Part shown: positions 1 to 10,100 of the stretch, piece after piece
Layout of the letters: each line of letters opens with the position of its first letter
Position numbering within the stretch: position 1 is the stretch's first letter
From: Seminavis robusta
Lineage: Eukaryota; Bacillariophyta; Bacillariophyceae; Naviculales; Naviculaceae
Length of the DNA: 56,019 nt
Direction: 5' to 3'
Assembly (NCBI GenBank): GCA_903772945.1
Contig: CAICTM010000623.1
Location: forward strand, 1 to 56,019
Position numbers and translations under genes: made by a program
The notes under the pieces: generated by a model
Told to the model about the DNA's origin: nothing
Database searches by the model: none
Seen by the model: only the letters and a program-made list of their open reading frames with translations

Positions 1-485
1 CCATTTCGGAAGCCACATATGAGGGTGAGGTTTGCGTGCTCCCAATACGGAAGCTATGCTGTCCTCTTTTTTGAGTATGGCGCCACTCCGGATCTTGATG
101 CAAGGGATAAGGAAGGCAATCTTCTGAATTTGCCAGGAAATTGGCCTGCATATCTTCGACTGACAAACAGGTCAAGGAGAAGAAGGCGGTCCCAAGGTCC
201 AAAGCAGAAGATAGGATGGAAAACATGATGGCCGTGTACTCCAATGGCAAGGGGGGAAATTGCGAATTTGGAGGGTGGACTGATGCCGGACTTGCACTTT
301 TGAGGATTGCGGCAAGGCAGGTTGTGGCTTTTCAAGAGACAGCCTCATGCTCAAGAAGTAGAGAGGCCATCCTTGCAACGAGTCGCATCGATCCTTTGTA
401 TGGGTGGGTGAAAGATGATGGTGAGCCCCCCAAGAAGAAGAAGAAGAAAGGCGCCGTCCGGGGTGAACTTAGCTTGGGCTTGTAG
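1..485 (+). other. Possible decayed coding fragment, perhaps mobile-element derived
   Basis: No intact gene is visible. One frame is open from the first base to 228, and an overlapping frame is open over 141-485. The second contains a Gly-Gly-Trp-Thr element (CEFGGWTDAGLALL) and ends in a Lys-rich stretch (PPKKKKKKGAVR). From memory, a GGW[ST]xxG element followed by a basic patch occurs in multi-copy transposon-associated proteins of diatoms, so this could be the tail of such a protein broken by a frameshift near 140-230. The resemblance is weak, no start is identifiable, and the left part lies outside the window. Confidence 0.2.
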
Positions 486-1154
486 TGGCCAAGGTTCCCA
501 AACTAGAGCCAAAGGCTGCCATTTGGCATGCTACGCTCCCAAACCAGGGGTCCTTTGCCTTGCTTTCCCCTCATTCCTTCTCTTTGGGCATGGCTACCAT
601 GGCGGCTGTTACCTCTCTCCGTCATTGTTTGGTTGCTCCCGAGTTGCTGTTTTCATCCATCCACCCTGTTTTCTTCCGCACCTTGTCTATCGATGCGAGT
701 TCGGTTCTTATTCGTACCTTTTCTCCCCTTTTATTCCTGTTAACCATGAAATCTTGTCTCCCGATTGGTGTTGTTCGAAACCTCTCGCTGCAGTATTCGC
801 CAGTATTATCCTTAAAGATTCTAACCCCAATATAATCCCAATCTCCCCTCTTTGGTCTAGTTTCCCGAACTGTACTTATTGATTAGTATCCTAGGAACCT
901 TAATTTGGAAGCACGTTTGCAGGGTTTTGGATGCTTTGCATGACCGTTCGTAGGAATTGCCCTTCCATTCTGCTTGGTACTGGATCCTGTTTTATATGGT
1001 AAACATCTTTGTTCGGAGGGAAAGAACTATTTAAAGCCGATCCTTTTTAATTACCAATGACCCAACATGCTTCAAGTTATGCCGGTGTCCACCACACGCA
1101 TGTGAACAACGAGGGTGTAGGTTTGTTAAACGGGCCGTACTGGATCATTGAGAC
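486..1154. other. Intergenic, no gene seen
   Basis: Several overlapping open frames run through this stretch, but they are rich in Ser, Cys, Phe and Leu, have no recognisable motif and no consistent frame. I treat it as the upstream region of the Hint gene that starts at 1155. Confidence 0.5.
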
Positions 1155-2430
1155 ATGCCTTTAACAGATTTGTAAGTACTGTTTCATGGGAACCAGAAGC
1201 TTCGGTGCATAATCCGCAACCTCCCTTCACGATTTGTATCGTAGGGTCGACCTTCGACTTAATCGATAACCTACCTTGTAGATTGGTATCCTACCTTCAG
1301 GTGCGCTTCTCAGATGTACTACTACGGCGTCTGTTACTTCCACTTACTCTGCCGCTGGCTTGGCTGTCGTACAAACGGTCAGTGCTTTTGGGCTTGTTTG
1401 CGAAGGGAGTGCTCAGACGCCTGATTCCATCGCAACTGGCACTATCAGTTTTAGTGCATACAATTTGGATATCCAGACTGGTTGTGTTAGTCCTGTTGCT
1501 ATTGGTTTGGCACAGACAAGCGCAGACGCGAATACATGGACATCCACTACTGGTGCATATACATTCACTCTCACCGGTGCTTGTGCAGGAGCGTGTGCCT
1601 CAGCACCAGCACCAGCACCAGCACCACCAGGAACACCTGGTGATGGTGGATGCTTCTCTGCCACAGCCCAAGCCCAAGTGCAAGGCCAAGGTACCGTGAC
1701 TATGGAGAATCTTCAGTTGGGTGACATGGTCCTTACTGGTAAGGCAGACTATGAACCTGTTTATGCCTTTGGCCATCAGGAAAAGGATGTACTTGCTTCC
1801 TTTGTCCAGATTCACAAGAAGGACAAGCAACCACTCGAAGTGACTCCTGAGCATTTGGTCTTCCTTGATGGCCATGCCAACCCTGTCCGTGCTGATTCCA
1901 TCAAGGCTGGAGATATGCTTGTTGGACAAGATGGTACTACCAATAATGTTGTTACCAAGGTGAAGACCATCACCAAGAAGGGACTTTATGACCCCTTGAC
2001 CCGTTCTGGAACTATTGCGGTGGACGGTGTGATTGCCTCCACTTACATCTCTCTCCAAGATAAGGAAGCCTCTGCTGAGTATGTGGACTTTCAGGGGGGA
2101 ATGAACAGTGGAATATCTCATCATGACTTTGTCCACATGGTCTTGTCTCCCTTCCGCATGCTCTGCAGTGGCGTGTCATCCAATATGTGTACCCCAACTG
2201 CCAATGATGGAATGCCTTTGTATGTTTCAAAGGGATTGGACTTTGCCAAATGGGCAGACAAGCAGAATCTTGTGGTCCAGGGCTTGCTCTTCTTGTTGGT
2301 TGCTACCATCTGCATGGCCTGTTTTGCTGTGGAAGCTTCCTTTGGTCCCAATCTTGCCCCATTGGCCATGTTGGTTGCTGCAGTCATTTGGTACAAGCAG
2401 AATGGTATCTGGAAGGAGAAGCAGGTTTGA
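1155..2430 (+). CDS. Hedgehog-type Hint (autoprocessing) domain protein with C-terminal membrane segments
   Basis: Proposed exons are 1155-1171 and 1314-2430; the 142-bp intron runs from GTAAGT to TTCTCAG and keeps the frame, giving about 377 residues. The N-terminal ~115 residues are Thr/Ser/Ala-rich and end in an Ala-Pro repeat. The Hint fold then begins with GGCF, the Gly-Cys-Phe start of Hedgehog autoprocessing domains. Next come ENLQLGDMVL, FVQIHK, the catalytic-type TPEHLVFL (TxxH), IKAGDML and YDPLTRSGTIAVDGVIAS, each matching the same stretch of Hedgehog C-terminal domains. Family knowledge: the Cys attacks the preceding peptide bond and releases the N-terminal part. The late Hedgehog Cys (ASCY) is Thr here (ASTY). 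No Hedgehog signalling domain is present. Two hydrophobic segments (around 2272-2395) follow, suggesting membrane anchoring of the C-terminal part. The Hint identity is firm; the 17-base first exon is uncertain, and an upstream exon with a signal peptide may exist. Confidence 0.85.
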
Positions 2431-3165
2431 TTTGGTGGAACGAGGTAAAACGAAACCATGGTCTTCAACTGAAGTGCAAGACATCGATGGATGCGTTTGC
2501 ATAAGAATATATATTTGTGAGCTTTGAAAAGTGACCCGCAAGGAAATTTTAAAATGTTAGAATTCGCCTTCACGAAAGCACAAAAGGGGAGGACTGAGCG
2601 ACTCGCCATCTAGCTAGATCTGACCGTATGATGTACACCGCTGTGAGTCGTACCTGGTACTGGTACTGTAGAGGCTGTGGGGGTGGAGTCTACTAGTAGT
2701 CTAGCCAACATCGGTCCCAGCCCGTGCATCGTCCAAGAACACCAAAATCGAGCAAAATCTTCCATGAAGATGGTGCTTCTTGCACCTCTTCTGTGCATTT
2801 CAGGGATAGCTACCATTACTACTAGTAGCTAGTATATGTAACAAGCTTGTTGCGAAAATAAAAAGAAGATAGATGAAGGATCTACACGTGTACTTACTTG
2901 TAACCAATGCGGGGTGAAGGGTGAAGTCTTAAGGAAGACTAAGTAGGTTAAGCTGCAAAGACAATCTGCTAAGGTCACGGTACTCCCGCAATCATGATGG
3001 ACCCGGTACCGGTACCAGGTACGACTGTACTGTACCACCACAACTCCCCACCGTACGGTACCAATACTTTACGACTGTACCATCCTAGCTAGACCCAACC
3101 TTCCGTACATGTAGCTGATTGTTGGATTGGATTTTCCACCATGAAGACGAGGTTAATTTAAATTT
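2431..3165. other. Intergenic, rich in GTAC palindromes
   Basis: No coding signal. The stretch carries short palindromic words built on GGTACC, including GGTACCGGTACC at about 3005-3016, several CTGGTACTGGTACTG-like runs near 2650, and CTAG words. Both flanking genes end here, so this is 3' flanking DNA of convergent genes. Confidence 0.6.
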
Positions 3166-3780
3166 TTAGAAGGCAGATGGAAGCTCTGTTGGAGCACTGG
3201 TGTCGGTTATTTCTGCGGCCATGTCGGCCATGTCACCGAACATGTCAAGATCACTTCCATCCCCGGCATCATTATGGCAACCGTGCACTTCAATGGTGCC
3301 ATCACGAAGTACTTTCAAACTTTTGGCACCATACGAAGTCTCGAAGAAGACATCTTTGGCATAAAAGTGAAAGTGAGGTTCCACTCTCTCCCACATCCGG
3401 GCCGCTTCCTTGCTCTTTAGGCGTGCCACGCTAATTGCATACTGTTTCTTCTCATTCCACATCCAATTGGGCACTATTCCCATAAGCACACAAAAAAACA
3501 GTGTCTGAATGGCACCTAGCACCACCACATACCATGCCGCGGTAACAATGCCAACAACAACGGCAACCAGTCCAATCAAAGCGGAGACAGGGGACACCCA
3601 GATAAGTATTTTGAGCCAGGAGAATTGTCCTTCGTACCAGGACCATCGGACCATTCCTTGTGCTTCGATGTAAGTCAAGCCTCTGGGTTGGCAAGGAGCT
3701 GACCTCCCGTAGATCGGGATCGCGCTGTCGCTGGCATTACGCCTTGTCGGTCTAGTGGTGGGGAATGAACCTAAACCCAT
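3166..3780 (-). CDS. Conserved-looking two-pass membrane protein, function unknown
   Basis: Single exon, 204 residues, ATG at 3780 and TAA at 3166. I do not recognise the family. The N-terminal ~50 residues are polar and basic with no clear signal peptide. Two hydrophobic segments lie at about residues 54-76 and 82-104, the first ending in VAVVVGIVT, joined by a very short turn, so both ends are probably on the same side of the membrane. The second segment ends at a Trp-rich boundary (IVPNWMWNEKK). The C-terminal ~95 residues are soluble, with a basic helix (RLKSKEAARMWERV), a compact part including a possible short beta hairpin (SLKVLRDGTIEVHG), and an acidic Met-rich tail. It faces the gene at 4265 head to head across about 480 bp, so they may share a promoter region. 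Confidence 0.7.
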   Translation of the reverse strand: MGLGSFPTTRPTRRNASDSAIPIYGRSAPCQPRGLTYIEAQGMVRWSWYEGQFSWLKILIWVSPVSALIGLVAVVVGIVTAAWYVVVLGAIQTLFFCVLMGIVPNWMWNEKKQYAISVARLKSKEAARMWERVEPHFHFYAKDVFFETSYGAKSLKVLRDGTIEVHGCHNDAGDGSDLDMFGDMADMAAEITDTSAPTELPSAF

Positions 3781-4264
3781 CTTGCTTTGATTTGCGTCTG
3801 AGAAGGGCGCGTTTGTATCTACTGTTCATCTCCCTCAGCCAAGCAAATTGTGTCTTGGTACCAGGTACATTGTGCAAGGACCTAACTTTGGTGCCGTTGA
3901 ATCGAATCGTGGATGGCTCTTTTTCTTTTGCTTTTGTTGTTTCGAAACTGAAGCTTGCTGAAAGATTTGCGTATTCTGCCCCATGAATGCCTTATGAAGA
4001 TGAATACCATCATGTTATGCCCAATGCCCTGACCGCGTCGCCCAACGGCCAGGACTGAAGAACGGTACGGTACCAATGAACCAGTACAACAAAATTGGAT
4101 GCCATTACGGTTGGGTTGCAATTTCTATTCTAACTCTGGCTAGCAACGAGCAAGTCAAGGTAGTGTAGCTAGCGGCACAGTACGGTAGGAGGCAGAACAC
4201 GATAGACACTACCACAACTTTGAACTTTTGGCTATTCGGCAAAGAAAAAACATCGAGACTTACG
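3781..4264. other. Divergent intergenic region, candidate bidirectional promoter
   Basis: Lies between the start codons of the minus-strand gene at 3780 and the plus-strand gene at 4265. It contains a GTACGGTACC word near 4063 and CTAGC words near 4138 and 4168. No TATA box or other element can be assigned with confidence. Confidence 0.4.
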
Positions 4265-5167
4265 ATGCGTGGTACCGAGTGGAACCCACATGCTCGAGAC
4301 GAAGAGGACGACGAGGATTTCGCAAGGCCTATGCTGGCCCCAGGAACTGAGGTCCTACTCACACCTGGGATGCCTTCCGACACCATCCTCCCAAGTACTG
4401 GGGATACTGAACAGCCAACGTCCTCCCGAACTCTGTCTGGACAACAAAGTGTTACATCAGAAGAGAACCAAACGCCGTATCATAATTTCGTGAATGCCAT
4501 AGTGCAATCGAAGCTACTTTTGAGTATCTGCATCGTGCTGATGAACTCGTTGACGATTGGCCTCTCCTTGTATGCCATGCAAAATTCGGTCAAACGCTCC
4601 TTTGTTGGGGCAGGACAAGACTATTCGAGCTTTACCTATACGTCGGCGCCCGTGGATACCCCTCGACCTGCTCCCATAGACACGACTTCCCCCCCGCCTG
4701 CGCCAATGAGCCAGGAGGAAGGAGACGAAACTGATCCCACGCCAGGAATCTCAACTGGCGCCCCCGAGGTAGGCAATGATGGCACCGTTGGACAAGAGGA
4801 CGGCGAAAGCAATGGGCAAGAAGAAGAAGGAGAATTGACCTGTGACTCTGGTTTGAAGTTGTTCCGGCTTGAACTGAAAACCGATGTGTTCGGTCACGAA
4901 GTTTCTTGGCATTTAAAGGATTGCTTTGGTGAGGAAATACAATCCAAGAATGGTCTAGAGGAATTATACACAGGCACAGTCATTGAACAGATTTGTCTTC
5001 AGGACAACAAGGCTTATGTGTTCACTATAGAAGATGCTGGTGGAGATGGTGTTTGTTGCAGTTATGGAGACGGGTCCTATGAAGTTTACTACGGTGGGGA
5101 GATTGTTGGTAGCGGTGGCGACTTTGGTTCCTCTGCAACGAGACCCATTGGCGGTTCTTGCCCTTAA
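4265..5167 (+). CDS. Type II membrane protein with an extracellular GDG[VI]CC module
   Basis: Single exon, 300 residues from the ATG at 4265. The frame is open further upstream, but only from a non-ATG codon. The N-terminal ~80 residues are acidic and Pro/Thr-rich and probably cytoplasmic. One transmembrane segment lies at about residues 84-106 (LLLSICIVLMNSLTIGLSLY). A Pro/Thr/acidic stalk follows, then a C-terminal module at about 190-300 with paired Cys residues and the signature TIEDAGGDGVCCSYGDGSY. I know this module from many secreted or surface diatom proteins, where the pattern is roughly FTIxDxxGDG[IV]CCxYGxGSY; its biochemical role is not established to my knowledge. The Asp/Gly-rich loop suggests metal binding, which is inference. 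A surface protein is likely; ligand unknown. Confidence 0.75.
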   Translation: MRGTEWNPHARDEEDDEDFARPMLAPGTEVLLTPGMPSDTILPSTGDTEQPTSSRTLSGQQSVTSEENQTPYHNFVNAIVQSKLLLSICIVLMNSLTIGLSLYAMQNSVKRSFVGAGQDYSSFTYTSAPVDTPRPAPIDTTSPPPAPMSQEEGDETDPTPGISTGAPEVGNDGTVGQEDGESNGQEEEGELTCDSGLKLFRLELKTDVFGHEVSWHLKDCFGEEIQSKNGLEELYTGTVIEQICLQDNKAYVFTIEDAGGDGVCCSYGDGSYEVYYGGEIVGSGGDFGSSATRPIGGSCP

Positions 5168-5654
5168 AACGATAGATTGGCTTCTGGATCCTTGCGTCGA
5201 CCAGTCGCCATATGCCCTCTGGCCTGGAGAACGTAACCCAGATCGATGATGACTCGGGGTGCTTTCCTATAGATACGAGCAACCCAAAGTGATAGCTGGC
5301 AACGCAATGCATTGGGACGACGGTGGAGCCAAGAATCTTGTTGTTTGTGTCATTCGTAACACACAAGATGAGGATTATCATGCGGCAGTTTCGTTTTGAA
5401 GGATTGAATACAGATAGATATCGTGTTGTGTCCGAGACGTTAGTTGTTGTTTCTCTACCTAGCTACTGCAGTTTCCATTTCCACATGATGTTTGTCGTAT
5501 TCGTTTTAGAGAGCACCACAGAATGGGTGGTCTTTTGGATTGCACCGCTCCAGGCAAGACCTTTTGCATTGTCCAACAATTCACAAAAACACTGCTGCAG
5601 GATACACACATTATTTTGCATGGAAACACATCATCATCACCAACTTGAATTTGT
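5168..5654. other. Intergenic between convergent genes
   Basis: 3' flanking DNA of the plus-strand gene ending at 5167 and the minus-strand gene ending at 5655. No gene seen. Bases 5601-5654, together with the last exon up to 5693, are the intact counterpart of a decayed copy found inside intron 1 of the neighbouring gene. Confidence 0.5.
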
Positions 5655-6774
5655 TTATGCCTCGGCCGTCCGTCTGGCCGCCATAGTGGCGTAAACTGAC
5701 ATGAGAGCGCCCCCCCAACCGGCAAAGTAACCTACATTGAGCAAATACACGTCAGTCAGCCAGCCAACTAACATTTTCCTCTCCACAAGAGCGATACCAG
5801 AGGAGTCACTCCTTTCCCGATGTGCGAATTGATGCAGTTGTGCCTTTTTGGTGTTTTTGAAGTAAGTACGTACCATTTCCCGTGCTCAAGAAAGGCCCAC
5901 GGAATGTCAATAAAATGGCGGCAGTCACCCAGAGGACCGAAAACATACACATGATGGGGAACGTAATGTCATGGAAAATCTCGATTCCACGTAGCATCGC
6001 ACCAGTAATGAGAATGGTCAAGATGGATACCATGAGCGAGTAGAGTAATTCCGCAAACCAATCCCTGCTGGTTTTTAATCCATGAGCCGAAATGGCCACC
6101 AGAAGCACGACAGCGGCGCAAAAGAGTCCGGCGGTTGGTCCCGATGTGGAGGCAGTGCTGTGCAATGTGTCGGCTGTGACGCCCAGGGCCATGGTGGCGA
6201 AGACGACGAGTCCCCAGGCACCGAAGTAGCCTGTACTCATAAGGCATAGCAAACAAATGAAACAAAAATGAGTGATACTGCTAGCTGAGGAAAATGTGGC
6301 CAACTCGAGAGAAGTTGGTGGATACACAAATTTTGCATGGAAACACAACACCGTCACAATTTGAATTGGTTTAAGCCTCGGCCGACCGTCTTGCCGCCAT
6401 GGTGACGTACCATTTCCAGTGACATCAAAGGGTCCGCCAAACGTCAAAAAAGCGGCTCCAATAAAGTTCCAGGCAAAGAGAAAGTAGTTGATATAGACGA
6501 CGTTCTGGGCTTGACCCGCTACTCGTGTTGCCAGGAACCATCCAGCCACACTGACAATCATGGCAATACTGGCCACAGCGATTCCGTATCCATAGTAACG
6601 ATGTCCCTCAAAGCTTCCTCCTGCCGTGAGCGACACGAGCAGAATAATGGACGACGCAATAATTCCCGCGTAATTCATGGAGGATTGCGACTTCAAATAC
6701 TCGGCCTGATCTTCCGATTGAGCGGCCTCTTGCTCCGGCGTTACATCGTCCAATTCTTCTTCGTGGTCAGCCAT
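5655..6774 (-). CDS. Tandemly duplicated (fused) multi-pass membrane protein
   Basis: Three exons on the minus strand: 6774-6411, 6230-5874 and 5731-5655, giving 265 residues. Introns are 6410-6231 (180 bp) and 5873-5732 (142 bp), both GTACGT to AG and both in phase 1 after the same Gly codon context, TGNG|YF. The protein is two homologous halves. Half A has an acidic N terminus and about four hydrophobic segments, ending FGGPFDVTGNGYFGAWG. Half B repeats the plan, ending FRGPFLSTGNGYFAGWG and then the tail ATMAARRTAEA. The matching motifs and intron positions show a tandem duplication followed by fusion. I do not recognise a named family; the four-helix unit with GYFxxWG is MARVEL-like only in outline. 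Intron 1 keeps the reading frame open, so an unspliced reading also gives a long product, but exon matching favours splicing. Confidence 0.8.
6321..6408 (-). pseudogene. Fossil copy of the terminal exon and 3' UTR, inside intron 1
   Basis: These 88 bases match 5601-5693 (last exon end, stop codon and 3' UTR of the same gene) almost base for base with a few small gaps. Read on the minus strand just after the donor, it encodes VTMAARRSAEA and a TAA stop, against YATMAARRTAEA and TAA in the live last exon. The downstream match includes GTTTCCATGCAAAA. Relative to the preceding exon the peptide is out of frame, so it is a dead remnant of the first gene copy's end rather than an obvious alternative exon. 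Confidence 0.8.
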
Positions 6775-7176
6775 CTTGCTTGTTTGCTTATTTATTAATT
6801 ATTGTTTTGGGAGTTGGTACTTCTTTGTTTGCTATTAGGAAAGAGACTGGGTGAGAAGGGGGTTGTCTTGGATGGTGTGTGGGCGCTTTCTCGGTCTTTC
6901 TCAAACGGAAATTGTTGGAGGGAGGAAGATCGAAGCAAGATCCAAGATCCGATTGAAAAAGATTCGATTGGGTCACGTCGTACCGGGGGTCAGTCACGGT
7001 CACACTAGACTAACAGTAACTGGCCGGCTATACAGACGTTGCCGGTCCGTAGTTTTAAGAAAATGTTATGGTTCCTTTTATGGTATCCGAGCATACGACT
7101 GTACTCAATGCCCAAGCCCATCCATTTGTGCCGTAAAGGTACTGGGATGCTTTGAGCACCCATTGCAGCCTCTTGG
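6775..7176. other. Intergenic between two minus-strand genes
   Basis: Holds the 3' flank of the gene ending at 7177 and the 5' flank of the gene starting at 6774. No gene or clear promoter motif seen. Confidence 0.5.
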
Positions 7177-10100
7177 TTATGCTAAGTTGACACAAATGGT
7201 GGTTGTGGAAGCATCGTTTACAACGTAGGTGGGGGTGTTGGTCCCATCCACAAACCAAGCCTGGATGACACCAACAAGGCCCGAGTGATCAAAGCAAACA
7301 CTATGAGGTGCAAAGAAAGGGCCGACTCGAAATCCTTCCGCACAACACTCCGCCCACGAATAGAGAGTTGGAGCGCCACCATCCACTGAAACGGTTGCTT
7401 GACCAGCATTGCCACCACTGCCCACTGGTGAATCATAGACTACCACGACATAGATGCCATTCGTATTTTGCACCCCAGCAAACGTGATTCTGCCAGAATT
7501 GATGTTTTCAAGACCAGGTGTCGTGACAACGCTTGGGCCACTTGTATCAAACCATGTGTCAATTGGCGTGGACCCTATTTGAAACAGCCCCTTGTTCGAG
7601 ACTACAGTGCCTCCGGAAAGTGTTGTAACTGTTGCAATTGTTGTGGGTACAGGAGGAGGGGTGGGAGGTTGCGTTGGTGGGTTAGTCGGGACTGGTGTTG
7701 GTGGATTGGTTGGAGGCTCGGTTGGTGGATTAGTCGGGACTGGTGTTGGTGGATCCGTGGGAAGCTCAGTTGGTGGATTAGTTGGAACTGGTGTTGGTTG
7801 GTTAGTAGGCGATGGGGTTGGTTGGTTAGTGGGAGATGGAGTAGGTTGGTTGGTGGGAAATGGTGTCGGCTGGTTCGTGGGTGATGGTGTGGGCTGATTG
7901 GTAGGAGAAGGAGTTGGCTGCCCTGTAGGCGGATTTGTGGGTGATGGGGTTGGCAGCGAAGATGGGGAGCTTGAGGGCAGCGAAGATGGAGATGATGAAG
8001 GCAACATACTTAAGACCGATGATGGCGTGTTGCTTGGAATCGACGACGGCACGTTGCTTGGAGTTGCTGTTGGCGTGCCGCTTGGAGTTGATGTTGTTGG
8101 GGTTGTAGAAGGAGAACTTGTCGGCGGAAAAGTGGGAGGGAAAGTTGGTGGACTAGTAGGGGATCCTGTCTCTGGATTCGTTGGTGCAGCACCATCTGTT
8201 GGTGCTTTGGTTGGAGAAGATGATGTTGGCGCCGGAAGTGACGACGGCGATGGCGAAGGTGCAGCTGTTTGACTTGCCGTGGGGGCCGCCGTTGGCTGAG
8301 TCGTTACTGCACCAGTAGAAGGCGCTGTGGTGCTACTCGTCGCTGGATCAGAGGGATTGGCTGTTGGCGCATTGGTTGGTTTGACGCTTGGCGTCGGAGT
8401 GGTGGAACCACTTGTGGGGTTGGTAGGTGCTCCTGTCTGGCTCGGAACACTAGTTGAAGGGGTAGTCGACGGAGCAGTGGAAGGTGCAATCGAGGCCGTT
8501 TTAGAGGGGACAGCTGTGGGAGGAGGTGGAGCAGTGGAAGGTGCAATTGAGGACGTTCTAGAAGGGACAGGTAACGGCCCCAACGAGGGGCTATCCGATT
8601 TCGAGGGACTGATGCTTGGAAACCAAGACGATGGAGTGAAAGAGGGATTTGTTGAAGGGGTGCTTGAGGGCCTTGCTGATGGCGTCAAACTCGGGGCATT
8701 CGACGGGTCCATGGAAGGAACCGACGATGGCACACCAGAGGGTGTCGCTGTTGGGACGTTCTCCACCAAGCTGAAAGATACTTGCATCGGCACTAACTCC
8801 AAAAGAGACCTGCGTCTCGTGGTGGTATTGGGGTAAGCCGTAATATTGATGTTCATCATGGGGACAGACAGCTCCGAAACTGGTAAATACGCAATGCCCG
8901 CACTGATGCTGTGCCCGTTCATGGCGTAGGAAGGCCACGGACCGTTGTTGAAGAATTCCCCATCCAGATAAAAGTCGACACTTTCGACTTCGGTTCGCGA
9001 CGATGGTTGAGCTCGAACAGTCAGACTCGAACCCACGGGAACACGAATCACATCTCCAGTCGAAATGGTATGGATGTCCTGCCTTGTCGTGGCGTCGACC
9101 AGGATCAAGTTGACAATGGAAATGACAGCGGCCCCGGTTGGACTGGGTTGGCTAGTAGTGGGGCTCGTGGTTGGCCCCGGTGTTGGTGGACTGGTTGGAT
9201 CCGGTGTTGGTGGCCTTGTTGGATCTGGCGTGGGTCGACTTGTCGGATCCGATGTGGGTCGACTTGTTGGATCCGGTGTGGGTTGACTCGTTGGATCTCG
9301 TGTTGGATTAGGCGTTGGCGGAGGTGTCGGAGGGGACGTTGGGTCTGGAGTTGGGCTGAAACTCGGTTGCATAGAGGGCCACACTGACGGCTGTTGATCG
9401 GCAGACTTTGTTGTTACTTCCGTTGGTGAAATTGCCTGAGTTGGCGTTGGTGAGGGTTCTGCCGTGGTACTAAACAAGGCAGTTGGCGCCAGTGTTGTTG
9501 TCTCTTGCCTGGGATTACTATTGGATGTCGGTTGGTCCGTAGGTCCAATGTCCGGGGTAGGTTCTACATTGGTGGTGGTGGTATGTTCGAGTGTGGTTTC
9601 TGCGCTTGGCGTGGCCGATGGGCTGCTGGTGGAAACCGCCGGTACCGGACTGGCCGTCGGTTGATTCGACCAGATGCCATCGTCCCGAGCTAGAACATCC
9701 TCCATGACTGCGTCGCTAAGACCATCGAACGCATCGGTAGTAACGAATAATGTAACGGAACTAGTGGGGGCCAGTGTTGTTGTAGCATCTGCAGTCGGTC
9801 CGCCGCCAAGAGACGTTGGTTCGCCCAGCGATGGTTCCGCGGATTCGCGATTGGTGGGTCGCCAAGATGGTACGACGGATGGTGCGGGACTGTTGTCGTC
9901 GTCGCCTTTTGTCGTTGGTTGCAGGCTACCAGGCTGGGCCGATTGAATGGCGGACGGACCACTGGTGGGCTCGTCCTCCTCCTCATTGTCTGTCCTATCC
10001 GTGTCAGCATTAGACTCATCAAAGGTCGCCAATAGCGGCGGAATAATGTCTTGGCATTGTGGGGTCAGTAATAGGAACTCTTCGGACAAGCAGTATTGTA

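Noticed and set aside
415..882. 155-codon open frame on the plus strand
   Set aside because: Cys/Phe/Ser-rich composition typical of random frames, overlapping frames on the same strand are equally open, and no motif is recognisable.
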